DNA of 64,000 bases from Bradyrhizobium manausense (GTDB taxonomy: Bacteria > Pseudomonadota > Alphaproteobacteria > Rhizobiales > Xanthobacteraceae). Within the stretch, counting starts at the first letter, position 1; each line of letters starts with the position of its first letter. Positions 17,944 through 26,203 of this stretch are shown here, in pieces. Both the position numbers and the translations under genes were made by a program. The DNA is taken from NCBI RefSeq assembly GCF_018131105.1, contig NZ_JAFCJI010000002.1, positions 62,001 to 126,000 of the forward strand, given 5' to 3'. The notes under the pieces were generated by a model, which saw only the letters and a program-made list of their open reading frames with translations, did not search any database and was not told where the DNA came from.

Positions 17944-20069
17944 GCGCGCCGCCCACTGCCCCGAAGCTGCCAGTCAGCCTCATAACCAATCCAAGGCTGT
18001 CGTCCTGGGTGCGGTTCACCGGCGAAGGCCGCGTCGCGATCTCGCCCGGAAAAGTCGAGATCGGCCAGGGCATTGTCACGGCGCTGGCGCAGATCGCCGC
18101 GGACGAGCTCGACGTCGAGATTGGCCGCATCGAGATGATCCGCGCATCGACTGCCGCGAGCCCGAACGAAGGCGTCACCTCCGGCAGCCTGTCGATCCAG
18201 CAATCCGGCCGCGCCCTGCGCCACGTCTGTGCCGAGGTGCGCCAACGTTTTCTCGCGGCAGCCTCGGATCGTCTTGGCGTCGATGCATCGCTGCTCGATG
18301 TCGATGACGGCACGATATCGGGCCCGGGCAATGTCAGGACCAGCTATTGGGAACTAGCAGGTGACGTCTCGCTCGACCACGATGCGACGACGAGCAGTGT
18401 CGCCAAGTCTGCGGCCACGCGTAGCGTGGCCGGACATTCGATCCAGCGCGTCGATATCCCCGACAAGGTGTTGGCGCGGCCGCGTTTCATCCATGACCGC
18501 GCTCTGCCGGGGCTTGTGCATGGACGCGTCCTGCGGCCTGACATCCCAGGCGCCAGGCTGATTGCGCTCGACGAAGCGGCCGCGCGCGCCGTCTCTGGGC
18601 TGATTGCGATCGTCCGCGACGGCACCTTTGCAGGCGTCGTCGCCGACAGCGAGGCCGCGGCGGAAGCGGCACTGAAAGTCCTGCGCAAAGGCGCGACATG
18701 GTCGGCCGGGGAGCCGCTGCCGGATGAAAACGATCTGGCCAGCTTCCTGCGAAGCCAGCCGGTCGAGACTGTCATCATCGATACCAGGACTGCGGCCGCG
18801 GCAGACGTCTCCCGCACGCTCCGCCGGCAATACACCCGTCCCTACATCGCGCATGCCTCGATCGCGCCCTCCTGCGCGATGGCGCTATGGGAGGGTGACC
18901 ATGTCCATGTCTGGACGCATAGCCAGGGCGTCTATCTGCTGCGCGCCGATCTCGCGATCGTGCTCAAGCTCCCGGTCGAGAACATCGTCGTCGAGCACAT
19001 GGAGGGCGCCGGCTGCTACGGGCACAATGCGGCTGACGACGTCGCGCTCGATGCCGTGCTGCTCGCCAAGGGCGCCGGCGGCCGCCCGCTACGGGTCCAG
19101 TGGTCGCGCCACGACGAGATGTCCCACGCACCGTTTGGCGCCGCCATGGCCATCGAGATCGAAGCCGATCTCGATGCCGGCAACGAGATCGTCGGCTGGC
19201 GCCATACGATCTGGAGCAATGGCCATGCGGCGCGGCCGGGGCGCGCGGTGCAGCCCGCCCTGCTGGCCGCGAGCGAGATCGCAAATCCCTACCCTCGCAT
19301 GATCTCGACAAACCCGCCCGCCGCCAATGGCGGCGGCGGCGACCGCAACTCGGTTCCGCTCTACGATTTTCCGGCCTGGACGATCACCAGTCACCGCCTG
19401 CTGACCATGCCGGTACGCACCTCGGCGCTGCGGACCCTCGGTGCGCAAGGCAACGTCTTCGCCACCGAATCCCTGCTCGACGAGATCGCCGCCTTGCGCG
19501 GCGAAGACCCGATCGCCTTTCGCCTGCGGCACCTCAGGGACGAGCGCGCACGCGACGTCATCAGCGCTGCGGCGCGGCGCGCAGGCTGGAAGCCTGAGAA
19601 GCGATCGGGCATCGGCCACGGCGTCGGCTTTGCCCGCTACAAGAACACCGGGGCCTATTGCGCCGCCATCGCCGAGATCGAAGGCACCGACGACATCCGC
19701 GTAAGGCGGCTCACGCTTGCTGTCGACGTCGGCGAGGCCATCAATCCGGATGGCGTGATCAACCAGATCGAGGGCGGCGCGATCCAGGCGACGAGCTGGG
19801 TGCTGAAGGAGCGCGTCCGCTTCGATCGGACCCGCATCACGTCGACGTCGTGGACGGACTATCCGATCCTCACCTTCAGCGAGGTCCCGGCCGTGGACGT
19901 CGAGGTCATCCAGCGACCGGAGATCGAGCCGGTCGGCGCCGGCGAGGCCGCGCACGGGCCGGTGACGGCGGCGATCGCGAACGCGGTCCATGATTGCCTC
20001 GGGGTGCGCATCCGCGACCTGCCAATCACGCGAGACAAGATCATTGCAGCCATGGAGCTTGCATCGTGA
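17940..20069 (+). CDS. Molybdopterin-binding large subunit of a molybdenum hydroxylase (IorB-like)
   Basis: A 709-residue catalytic subunit. ISPGKVEIGQGIVTALAQIAA near the N-terminus and GAGCYGHNAADD mid-protein are cofactor-binding segments. EPVGAGEAAHGPV near the C-terminus carries the catalytic Glu of the family. The domain order resembles isoquinoline 1-oxidoreductase beta rather than CoxL. No Tat signal is visible, so a cytoplasmic location is likely, unlike many IorB-type enzymes. The start overlaps the CoxS stop by 4 bp, and its own stop overlaps the next gene by 4 bp (GTGA). These enzymes hydroxylate aldehydes or N-heterocycles; the substrate here is unknown. Confidence 0.88.
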   Translation: MSAPPTAPKLPVSLITNPRLSSWVRFTGEGRVAISPGKVEIGQGIVTALAQIAADELDVEIGRIEMIRASTAASPNEGVTSGSLSIQQSGRALRHVCAEVRQRFLAAASDRLGVDASLLDVDDGTISGPGNVRTSYWELAGDVSLDHDATTSSVAKSAATRSVAGHSIQRVDIPDKVLARPRFIHDRALPGLVHGRVLRPDIPGARLIALDEAAARAVSGLIAIVRDGTFAGVVADSEAAAEAALKVLRKGATWSAGEPLPDENDLASFLRSQPVETVIIDTRTAAAADVSRTLRRQYTRPYIAHASIAPSCAMALWEGDHVHVWTHSQGVYLLRADLAIVLKLPVENIVVEHMEGAGCYGHNAADDVALDAVLLAKGAGGRPLRVQWSRHDEMSHAPFGAAMAIEIEADLDAGNEIVGWRHTIWSNGHAARPGRAVQPALLAASEIANPYPRMISTNPPAANGGGGDRNSVPLYDFPAWTITSHRLLTMPVRTSALRTLGAQGNVFATESLLDEIAALRGEDPIAFRLRHLRDERARDVISAAARRAGWKPEKRSGIGHGVGFARYKNTGAYCAAIAEIEGTDDIRVRRLTLAVDVGEAINPDGVINQIEGGAIQATSWVLKERVRFDRTRITSTSWTDYPILTFSEVPAVDVEVIQRPEIEPVGAGEAAHGPVTAAIANAVHDCLGVRIRDLPITRDKIIAAMELAS

Positions 20070-20764
20070 CGACAGTGAACATCTTGAGCGGCGGCGCGGC
20101 GCAAGGGCTGGTGCGCGGCCTCAGCGAGGCCTTCAAGGCACAAACCGGCTTCGGCATCGACGGCGAGTTCGGCGCAGTCGGCCTGATGGCGGACAAGCTG
20201 CGCGCGAGCACGCCGGCCGATCTGGTGATCCTGACACAGGCACTGCTCGCAAAGCTGGCAGCGGAAAAGCTGGTCGCTCCCTCCTCGATCGCGGATATCG
20301 GTCGCGTGGAGACCGCCCTCGCCGTCCGCAGCAACGATCCCAAGGTGAACGTGAAGACCGAAGCCGAACTTCGCGAAGTCCTGCGCTCCGCGGACGCCAT
20401 CTACGTTCCTGATACCAAGGCCTCGACCGCCGGCCAGCACGTCGCAAAGGTGCTGGATCAGCTCGGCATCGCCTATGAGGTCACGCCGCGCCTGAAGATC
20501 TTTCCAAACGGCGCAACGGCAATGCGCGAACTGGCGGCATCCACCGCAACGCGGCCGATCGGATGCACGCAGGCGACCGAGATCATCGCAACGGACGGCA
20601 TCATGCTGTCGGGTTCACTGCCGCCCGGATCCGAGTTGGTGACGATGTACACGGCTGGCGTCGCCACGCACGCGACGCATCCGAAAGAAGCCGCCGCACT
20701 GATTGCGCTGTTGACCGGCGCAGACCACAGGGAGCTGCGCCAGCGCGTGGGCTTTACCGGCTAG
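20066..20764 (+). CDS. ModA-like substrate-binding domain protein without signal peptide
   Basis: A 232-residue type II periplasmic-binding-fold protein related to molybdate receptor ModA. Family-like features are VNILSGGAAQGLVRGLSEAF at the N-terminus, DLVILTQALLAKLAAEKLV, and the ending AAALIALLTGADHRELRQRVGF. The start is a GTG overlapping the large-subunit stop (GTGA). Translation begins directly at the first strand of the fold, so there is no export signal and the protein should be cytoplasmic. Coupling to a molybdenum hydroxylase suggests a role in cofactor or Mo handling, or sensing; this is inference. No ModBC genes are adjacent. Confidence 0.8.
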   Translation: MTTVNILSGGAAQGLVRGLSEAFKAQTGFGIDGEFGAVGLMADKLRASTPADLVILTQALLAKLAAEKLVAPSSIADIGRVETALAVRSNDPKVNVKTEAELREVLRSADAIYVPDTKASTAGQHVAKVLDQLGIAYEVTPRLKIFPNGATAMRELAASTATRPIGCTQATEIIATDGIMLSGSLPPGSELVTMYTAGVATHATHPKEAAALIALLTGADHRELRQRVGFTG

Positions 20765-20773
20765 ATGCAAACC

Positions 20774-21580
20774 CTATTTGTGCAGCTGGGTCAGACCGGT
20801 CGGCGGGCCGTCGACCCCGGTCCAGCCGCCATCGACGAACAGCGTGCTGCCGCTGACATAGCTCGCGGCATCCGAGGCGAGATAGGCGACGGCCGTCGCG
20901 ACCTCGTCGGCGCTGCTCCAGCGGTTGAACACGGTGTGGCCTGCGTAAAGATTGAAAATGTCCGGACGCTGCTTGAACGCGCTGGTCAGTGCGGTCTCGA
21001 CGATGCTCGGGGCGATCGCGTTGACGCGCACGCCGGCATGGCCGACCTCGGAGGCAAAGCCCTTTACCAGCAAGCCGATCGCCGCCTTGGTGGAGCCGTA
21101 GATACCGAGGCCCGGCTCGATGGTCACCGCGCGCACCGAGGAGCAGGCGATGATGCTGCCGCCCTTCTGCTCGACCATGATGCGGCCGAACGCCTGGAAG
21201 AACCAGACTGTGCCTTTGACGTTGAGATTCAGGACGCGGTCGAGATCCTCCTCGGTATAGTCGAGGATGGTCTTGCGGATGTTGAGCCCGGGCGTCGTTA
21301 CGGCGATATCGAGCCGCGAGAATTTCTGCATCACGGTTTTGGCGAGCGCATTGACGTCGACAGCGCTCGCAGCATCACACGCGGCAGCTTCGGCCCAGCC
21401 ACCCTTCTCGCGAATGCCCGCCGCCGTCGCCTCCGCCGCATCGAGCGCGCGATCGGCGCAGACGACGCGGGCGCCGAGCCCGGCCAGCGCCTCGGCCGAC
21501 GATTTGCCGATGCCCGATGCGGCGCCGAGCACCACGGCCGTCTTGCCGGTGAGATCGAAGAGCTTGCGGTAGTCAGTCAC
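20774..21580 (-). CDS. SDR-family oxidoreductase
   Basis: A 268-residue classical short-chain dehydrogenase: cofactor motif GAASGIG near 16-22, Asp in CADRALDA near 41 suggesting NAD preference, and active-site Tyr-Lys in YGSTK preceded by SSVRAV. The C-terminus LASDAASYVSGSTLFVDGG is typical. The NNAG-type motif is replaced by TTPGLN, which is unusual. The GTG at 21580 has AGGGAGA eight bases upstream and is preferred over an in-frame codon at 21610. It is 78 bp behind the TRAP permease on the same strand and probably oxidises or reduces the imported compound. Confidence 0.87.
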   Translation of the reverse strand: MTDYRKLFDLTGKTAVVLGAASGIGKSSAEALAGLGARVVCADRALDAAEATAAGIREKGGWAEAAACDAASAVDVNALAKTVMQKFSRLDIAVTTPGLNIRKTILDYTEEDLDRVLNLNVKGTVWFFQAFGRIMVEQKGGSIIACSSVRAVTIEPGLGIYGSTKAAIGLLVKGFASEVGHAGVRVNAIAPSIVETALTSAFKQRPDIFNLYAGHTVFNRWSSADEVATAVAYLASDAASYVSGSTLFVDGGWTGVDGPPTGLTQLHK

Positions 21581-21658
21581 GGACAGATTCTCCCTGTTGC
21601 TGTGACGCAAACTATCGCAAGCGCGGTTTGCCGGCCAATGCCGGCGAACGCACGACAG

Positions 21659-22951
21659 CTATCCCTTGTATCCCATCAGCAGGCGGGGCAGCCACAGCGA
21701 GAACTCAGGGACGTAGGTCACGAACATCAGAGCTGCGATCAGGGCGGCGTAGAACGGCAGGATGGTGCGCATCACCGCGCCCACCGAGATGCCGCCGATG
21801 GCGCAGCCGACGAACTGCGTGGTTCCAACCGGCGGGGTGTTCAGCCCGAGCGCGCAGTTGATCAGCATCAGCATGCCGAACTGCACCGGATCCATGCCCG
21901 CCTTCATTGCGATCGGCAGGAAGATCGGCGTGCAGATCAGGATGGTTGCCGCCATGTCCATGAACGTGCCGAGCAGGAACAGGATGATGTTGATGAGCAG
22001 GAAGATCACCCAGGGGTGCGTGGAGACCTTGCTCATCAGGGCGCCGGCGAAGTCGGCGACCTCGTAGAGCCCCATCAGATACTGGAACATGGTGGAGACG
22101 CCGATCAGCAGCAGCACCACACCTGTCGTCTTCACCGCCTTGGCCGCGGCGTGGAGGAAGTTGCTCCAGGTCATGGTGCGGTAGATGAAGAACGTCAGCA
22201 CGATCGTGTAGGTGACGGCAACGGCGGCCGATTCAGTTGCCGTAAAGACGCCGGACAGGATGCCCGTCAGGATGATGCCGACGATCAGGAGGCCCGGCAG
22301 AGCGGCCGCGAACGAACGGAAGACCTCGGGCCAGCCCGGGAACTTGCCCGACGGATAGCCACGCTTTACCGCAACCGCATAGGCGGCGACCAACATGCAC
22401 ACCATCAGCACCATGGCCGGCAACAGGCCGGCCGCGATCAGCGCGCCGATCGAGACCTTGCCGCCGGCGGCCAGCGCATAGATGATCATGTTGTGGCTGG
22501 TCGGCATCAGCGCGCCAACCAGCGAGGCATGGGTGGTGACGTTGACGGCGTAGTCGGTATCGAACCCTTCTTTTTTCATCATCGGGATCATCACCGCGCC
22601 CATCGCCGACACGTCGGCCACAGGCGAACCGGAGACGCCGCCGAACAGCGTACAGGCGACCACGTTCGACATGCCGAGGCCGCCGCGGATGTGGCCGACG
22701 AGATTCTTGGCGAGTTGCACGATCTTGTCGGCGACGCCGCCGTGCAGCATCAGCTCACCGCTGAAGACGAAGAACGGAATGGCCAGGAACGAGAAGATGT
22801 TCATCCCCGACATCATCTGCTGGAAGATGACGGCGACCGGCAGGCCTTCGTAAAAGATGGTGCAAATCGCCGAGAGGCCGATCGCGAAGGCGACCGGTAC
22901 GCCGAGGATCAGGAAGCCGAAGAACGTGGCGCCGAGAATAATCAGTTCCAT
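21659..22951 (-). CDS. dctM: TRAP transporter large permease (DctM)
   Basis: A 430-residue integral membrane protein with about twelve hydrophobic segments. It carries DctM family features (GVPVAFAIGLSA, GGVSGSPVADVSAMGAVMIP, GLNTPPVGTTQFVG). It is the main ion-coupled channel of a tripartite ATP-independent periplasmic transporter for organic acids. Its start overlaps the end of the small-permease gene by 10 bp, showing coupling. The complete set is dctP-dctQ-dctM-SDR, all leftward. Confidence 0.92.
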   Translation of the reverse strand: MELIILGATFFGFLILGVPVAFAIGLSAICTIFYEGLPVAVIFQQMMSGMNIFSFLAIPFFVFSGELMLHGGVADKIVQLAKNLVGHIRGGLGMSNVVACTLFGGVSGSPVADVSAMGAVMIPMMKKEGFDTDYAVNVTTHASLVGALMPTSHNMIIYALAAGGKVSIGALIAAGLLPAMVLMVCMLVAAYAVAVKRGYPSGKFPGWPEVFRSFAAALPGLLIVGIILTGILSGVFTATESAAVAVTYTIVLTFFIYRTMTWSNFLHAAAKAVKTTGVVLLLIGVSTMFQYLMGLYEVADFAGALMSKVSTHPWVIFLLINIILFLLGTFMDMAATILICTPIFLPIAMKAGMDPVQFGMLMLINCALGLNTPPVGTTQFVGCAIGGISVGAVMRTILPFYAALIAALMFVTYVPEFSLWLPRLLMGYKG

Positions 22952-23487
22952 GAGGGGACGACCTCTTCGCCGCGCAGGAGAGCAATGATGTGCTCGATTG
23001 AAAAAGAGACGATCAGAACGCCGGAGGCAACCAGCGGCACGTAGCGGACGACCTCGGGGAAGCCGAGATTGGGAATATGCACGGTCCCGACCGACGCGCC
23101 GAGGATCCAGCCGTTATAGACCATGGCGATACCGAATAGCGCCACCAGGACATGGATCACGAGCTCGACCTTCTCTCGCAGGCGATCTGGAAGCATCACC
23201 AGCAGACTGTCCATGCCGATGTGTCCGGCATCGCGCACGCCGACGGCGGCACCGATCAGCGTGACATAGAGGATCAGGACCAGCGCGAGGTTTTCAGTCC
23301 AGGTCGGGCTGGAGTTGAGCACGTAGCGTCCGAACACCTGGTAGAACACGATGGTGACGATGATGAGCAGCCCGGTCACGGACAGATACATCCCCGCCCG
23401 GGCGACGGGAGCATTGATCCGCGACAGCAGACTTGTGGACGGACGTCCCGCCTCCTGCTCGTGATCTGCGACGTGTGGGTCTGTCAT
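22942..23487 (-). CDS. dctQ: TRAP transporter small permease (DctQ)
   Basis: A 181-residue membrane protein with four hydrophobic segments, including a YVLNSSPTWTENLALVL stretch typical of DctQ, where the conserved WTEE/WTEN motif faces the large subunit. It is anchored next to DctM in the inner membrane. AAGGAGG lies seven bases before the ATG. It is 66 bp downstream of the receptor gene and overlaps dctM. Confidence 0.9.
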   Translation of the reverse strand: MTDPHVADHEQEAGRPSTSLLSRINAPVARAGMYLSVTGLLIIVTIVFYQVFGRYVLNSSPTWTENLALVLILYVTLIGAAVGVRDAGHIGMDSLLVMLPDRLREKVELVIHVLVALFGIAMVYNGWILGASVGTVHIPNLGFPEVVRYVPLVASGVLIVSFSIEHIIALLRGEEVVPSWN

Positions 23488-23553
23488 CCCGCCCCTCCTT
23501 GTGAGGGTCCGGTGTCACCTCGCGGAGACGCCGGACCCGGTCCCGCAATGCTT

Positions 23554-24525
23554 TTACTTGGTGTCCTGGATGCGCTTGACGAGGCTCGAGAGCTTCTCGT
23601 CACCGGCGAACTTCTTGTACACCGGCTTCATCGCGTCGACGAACTCCTGCTTGTTCGCGATCGTGACGACCTGAACGCCGGCGGCCTCGACGGTCTTGCG
23701 CGACGCCTGCTCACGCGCGTCCCAGAGCTTGCGCATGACGGGCACCGAATCCTTCGCGGCCTTGCGGATCATCGCCTGATCTTCTTTGCTCAGCGTGTCC
23801 CAGACCTTCTTGGACATCACGAGGACTTCGGGCGCCAGCGAGTGTTCGGTGACGTTGTAGAACTTGGCGGCCTCGAAGTGGCGCGAGGACTCGTAGGACG
23901 GCCAGTTGTTCTCGGCTGCGTCGACGAGGCCGGTCTTGAGCGCGGTGTAGACCTCGCCATACGGCATCGGCGTCGGATTGGCGCCGAGGCTCTCGATCAT
24001 GCCCACCCACAGGTCGGACTGCTGGACGCGGATCTTCAGGCCCTTGACGTCTGCGAGCGACTTGATCGGCGCCTTGACGGTGTAGATCGAACGGGCACCG
24101 CTGTCATAATAAGCGAGACCGATCAACCCCGCAGGCTCCATGGCCGCAAGGATCTCATCGCCGATCGGTCCGTCGAGAACGGTGCGCATGTGCTGCGTGT
24201 CGCGGAAGACGAAGGGCAAGCACAAGGCGACGGTTTCCGGCACGAAGTTGTTCAACGGCGAGGCGTTGATCCGCATCATGTCGAGCGCGCCGATCTTGAG
24301 CTGCTCGATGGTGTCCTTCTCCGAGCCCAGGGCGCCGTTCGGAAATACCTTCACGCCCAGCTTGCCGCCGCTCGCCGTCGCGAGCTGCTGGCCCATGAAC
24401 TTGACGGCTTCGACGGTCGGATAGTCGGCCGGATGGACGTCGGCCGAGCGGAAATCACGTGCGGTCGCGAGTGGCGCCGAGACCGTCAGCGCAGCGGCTG
24501 CAATAATGCCGAATAGTGCCTTCAT
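23554..24525 (-). CDS. dctP: TRAP transporter substrate-binding protein (DctP)
   Basis: A 323-residue periplasmic receptor with a Sec signal peptide at about 1-22 (LFGIIAAAALTVSAPLATA). The mature part has the TRAP-receptor core: FPNGALGSEKDTIEQLKIGALDM, the GLKIRVQQSDLWVGMIESLGANPTPMPYGEVYTAL region with the conserved Arg of the carboxylate-binding site (KIRV), and GLVDAAENNWPSY. It should capture a small organic acid. CAGGAGGAA precedes the ATG at 24525. It may be first in its operon or follow a small gene at 24549-24815. Confidence 0.92.
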   Translation of the reverse strand: MKALFGIIAAAALTVSAPLATARDFRSADVHPADYPTVEAVKFMGQQLATASGGKLGVKVFPNGALGSEKDTIEQLKIGALDMMRINASPLNNFVPETVALCLPFVFRDTQHMRTVLDGPIGDEILAAMEPAGLIGLAYYDSGARSIYTVKAPIKSLADVKGLKIRVQQSDLWVGMIESLGANPTPMPYGEVYTALKTGLVDAAENNWPSYESSRHFEAAKFYNVTEHSLAPEVLVMSKKVWDTLSKEDQAMIRKAAKDSVPVMRKLWDAREQASRKTVEAAGVQVVTIANKQEFVDAMKPVYKKFAGDEKLSSLVKRIQDTK

Positions 24526-24548
24526 CTGAGGTTTCCTCCTGGGTTTGA

Positions 24549-24815
24549 TTATGTCGTCGTTGGACTGGTGCTGCGGACCGCCTTGCGTCGCTCCACTTCA
24601 AGTGTGAAGTCAAGCGTTGCAACTGCACCACCTTCGTAGGGTTGCGCGGCGGTGTCGAGTGAATTTGGCTGGTTGGCGATCTCCGCCAGGGACAGCGCGA
24701 TGCTCATCGCGCCCGCTCTTGCGGCGGACTCGTACGGCAGGGGCCGGCTCCCCGGCAATCGGGCCGCGCCATCGGCCAATGCCGGATGCGCGGTAACGAT
24801 GCTCATCGTATCCAT
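24549..24815 (-). CDS. Possible small protein upstream of the TRAP operon
   Basis: An 88-residue frame with GAGGAA six bases before its ATG, ending 23 bp before the dctP start region on the same strand. The sequence (TMSIVTAHPALADGAARLPG...LDFTLEVERRK) resembles no family I recognise and has no signal peptide or membrane segment. Position and ribosome-binding site are the only support; it could be a leader or a decayed gene. Confidence 0.3.
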   Translation of the reverse strand: MDTMSIVTAHPALADGAARLPGSRPLPYESAARAGAMSIALSLAEIANQPNSLDTAAQPYEGGAVATLDFTLEVERRKAVRSTSPTTT

Positions 24816-24883
24816 GAACGTTCCTCTGGCTTGTGCTCGACCGCTATTGGCTGCGGCTTGGAGTTCGGGCGACACGATCGCCT

Positions 24884-24898
24884 CGTTCATTATGAACG
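24884..24898. promoter_or_regulatory. Perfect palindrome CGTTCAT-T-ATGAACG upstream of the TRAP operon
   Basis: Seven-base arms around a single T, 69 bp upstream of the small frame at 24815 and about 360 bp upstream of dctP. Such compact palindromes are typical operators for dimeric repressors (IclR or GntR classes). No regulator gene of that kind is adjacent, so the binder is unknown. Confidence 0.4.
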
Positions 24899-25161
24899 CA
24901 CCACAACGGCGCGATATCGCCAACGTCGTCCCTAGGGCGGGCGACATTCTGAGTCCAAGCCAAATGCGGCATTGATCGATGCTGGACTTGCATTGATCCC
25001 CTAGGAGGGTACCCCAACGGGGTAATCCGCAAATAATTCTACTTTTTCGAAAAACGCCGCCCCAGCGAGTGACCGGCCGGCGCTGAAGGCTGGTGACGAT
25101 CGAGTGCGCGTCCGCGAGCTAGAGCCCCACGGTCGTATCCTCGACAATGAGGTGGGAACAC

Positions 25162-25890
25162 TTACTCGCCGTCGAGGCCGCTTTCGGCCAGCTCGCGCAG
25201 CGCATCGGTATCGAGCACGACGATGGCGCCATGCTCGAGGCGCACCCAGTTTCGCCCGGCCCATGCACGCAATTGCTTGTTGATGCTCTCGCGCGTCATT
25301 CCCACCATCTCGCTGATCTCCTGTTGGGTGATCGCGAGGGTACCGCTGCCGGAGTCGAGCTTGCGCTCCTCGGTGAGACCGAGCAGCGCGCTCGCGAGCC
25401 GGCCCGGCAGATTCTGCAAGATCACCTGCTCGACCTGCTGGCTGGTCCAGCGCAGCCGCGCGCAGAGCAATTCGATGAATTTCATCGCAAGCGCCGGCTG
25501 ACTCTTCACGAACGGGAGGAAGTCGCGGCGGTCGATGATGTAGAGCTCGCAATTGGTGTTCGCGGTCGCATCCGCCGACCGCGGCGCGCCATCGAGCACG
25601 GCGATCTCGCCGAAGATTTCGCCAGGACCGATCAGGTTGAGAATGGCGTTCCGGCCGTCGGGCGAGGAGGAGGAAATCTTCACCGTTCCGGTGATCACCG
25701 CGAATAAATTGTTTCCGGGATCGCCTTTGGCGGCGATCGTCGCGCCGCGCTTGACCATGGTGTGCTTGGCATAGCGGCAAAGCTGATCGAGCGCCTCCGG
25801 CTCCAGATCCGCGAAGATCGGGTGCTTGCGCAGGACCGATAGTTTATTTCCCGCCTGTTGTCGGGGGTCGCCGGTCTTGTCCTGAGGCAC
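25162..25890 (-). CDS. Crp/Fnr-family transcriptional regulator
   Basis: A 242-residue regulator. The cyclic-nucleotide-binding-like beta roll spans about 20-140 (GEIFGEIAVLDGAPRSADATA). The HTH_Crp domain spans about 155-225 (ITQQEISEMVGMTRESINKQLRAW). The N-terminal Cys cluster of oxygen-sensing Fnr is absent, so signal input is probably not an Fe-S cluster. The start is a GTG at 25890 with GGAG upstream. A TTGA-N6-TCAA site lies upstream at 26147-26160, which would place it under FixK/FNR control. Neighbouring stress genes support a role in low oxygen or energy stress. Confidence 0.88.
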   Translation of the reverse strand: MPQDKTGDPRQQAGNKLSVLRKHPIFADLEPEALDQLCRYAKHTMVKRGATIAAKGDPGNNLFAVITGTVKISSSSPDGRNAILNLIGPGEIFGEIAVLDGAPRSADATANTNCELYIIDRRDFLPFVKSQPALAMKFIELLCARLRWTSQQVEQVILQNLPGRLASALLGLTEERKLDSGSGTLAITQQEISEMVGMTRESINKQLRAWAGRNWVRLEHGAIVVLDTDALRELAESGLDGE

Positions 25891-26146
25891 GCCGCGGGGC
25901 TCCTAAGACTGCGAGGCACTGAAGTTCCTGCGTAGTCAACGTTATCAGGCTTTTCAACCGGAAAGCACGGACACAGTTTGAAGCAAATGCTGTTACAATG
26001 CTGAGATTGCACGAGGAAAGCGCATCCACAGGGTGCGATGGTAAATTCTTGACGATTCAGAGTTGCAAAGATGATAACTCATACCTGAGCCTGAGCACTG
26101 TGGTCCACCGCGCAGGCCACAGTTTACTGCACTGCGCCAAGGCCTG

Positions 26147-26160
26147 TTGACCCAGATCAA
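26147..26160. promoter_or_regulatory. FNR/FixK-type box TTGACCCAGATCAA
   Basis: Matches the TTGA-N6-TCAA palindrome recognised by FNR, FixK and Anr, with a perfect right half (ATCAA). It lies in the 313-bp gap upstream of the Crp/Fnr gene, with its centre about 264 bp before the GTG. It also lies just past the end of the synthetase-GNAT gene, which reads toward it. The regulator gene is therefore the only plausible target, with a long leader. Confidence 0.55.
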
Positions 26161-26203
26161 ATTTGGCCGGCTGCCGACCGGCCCTGCTTGAGGCCGGTGC
26201 GCA

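Noticed and set aside
20765..23044. 759-codon + strand frame opposite the SDR and TRAP genes
   Set aside because: The product is Arg/His/Gln-rich shadow sequence; the - strand genes have clear families and ribosome-binding sites.
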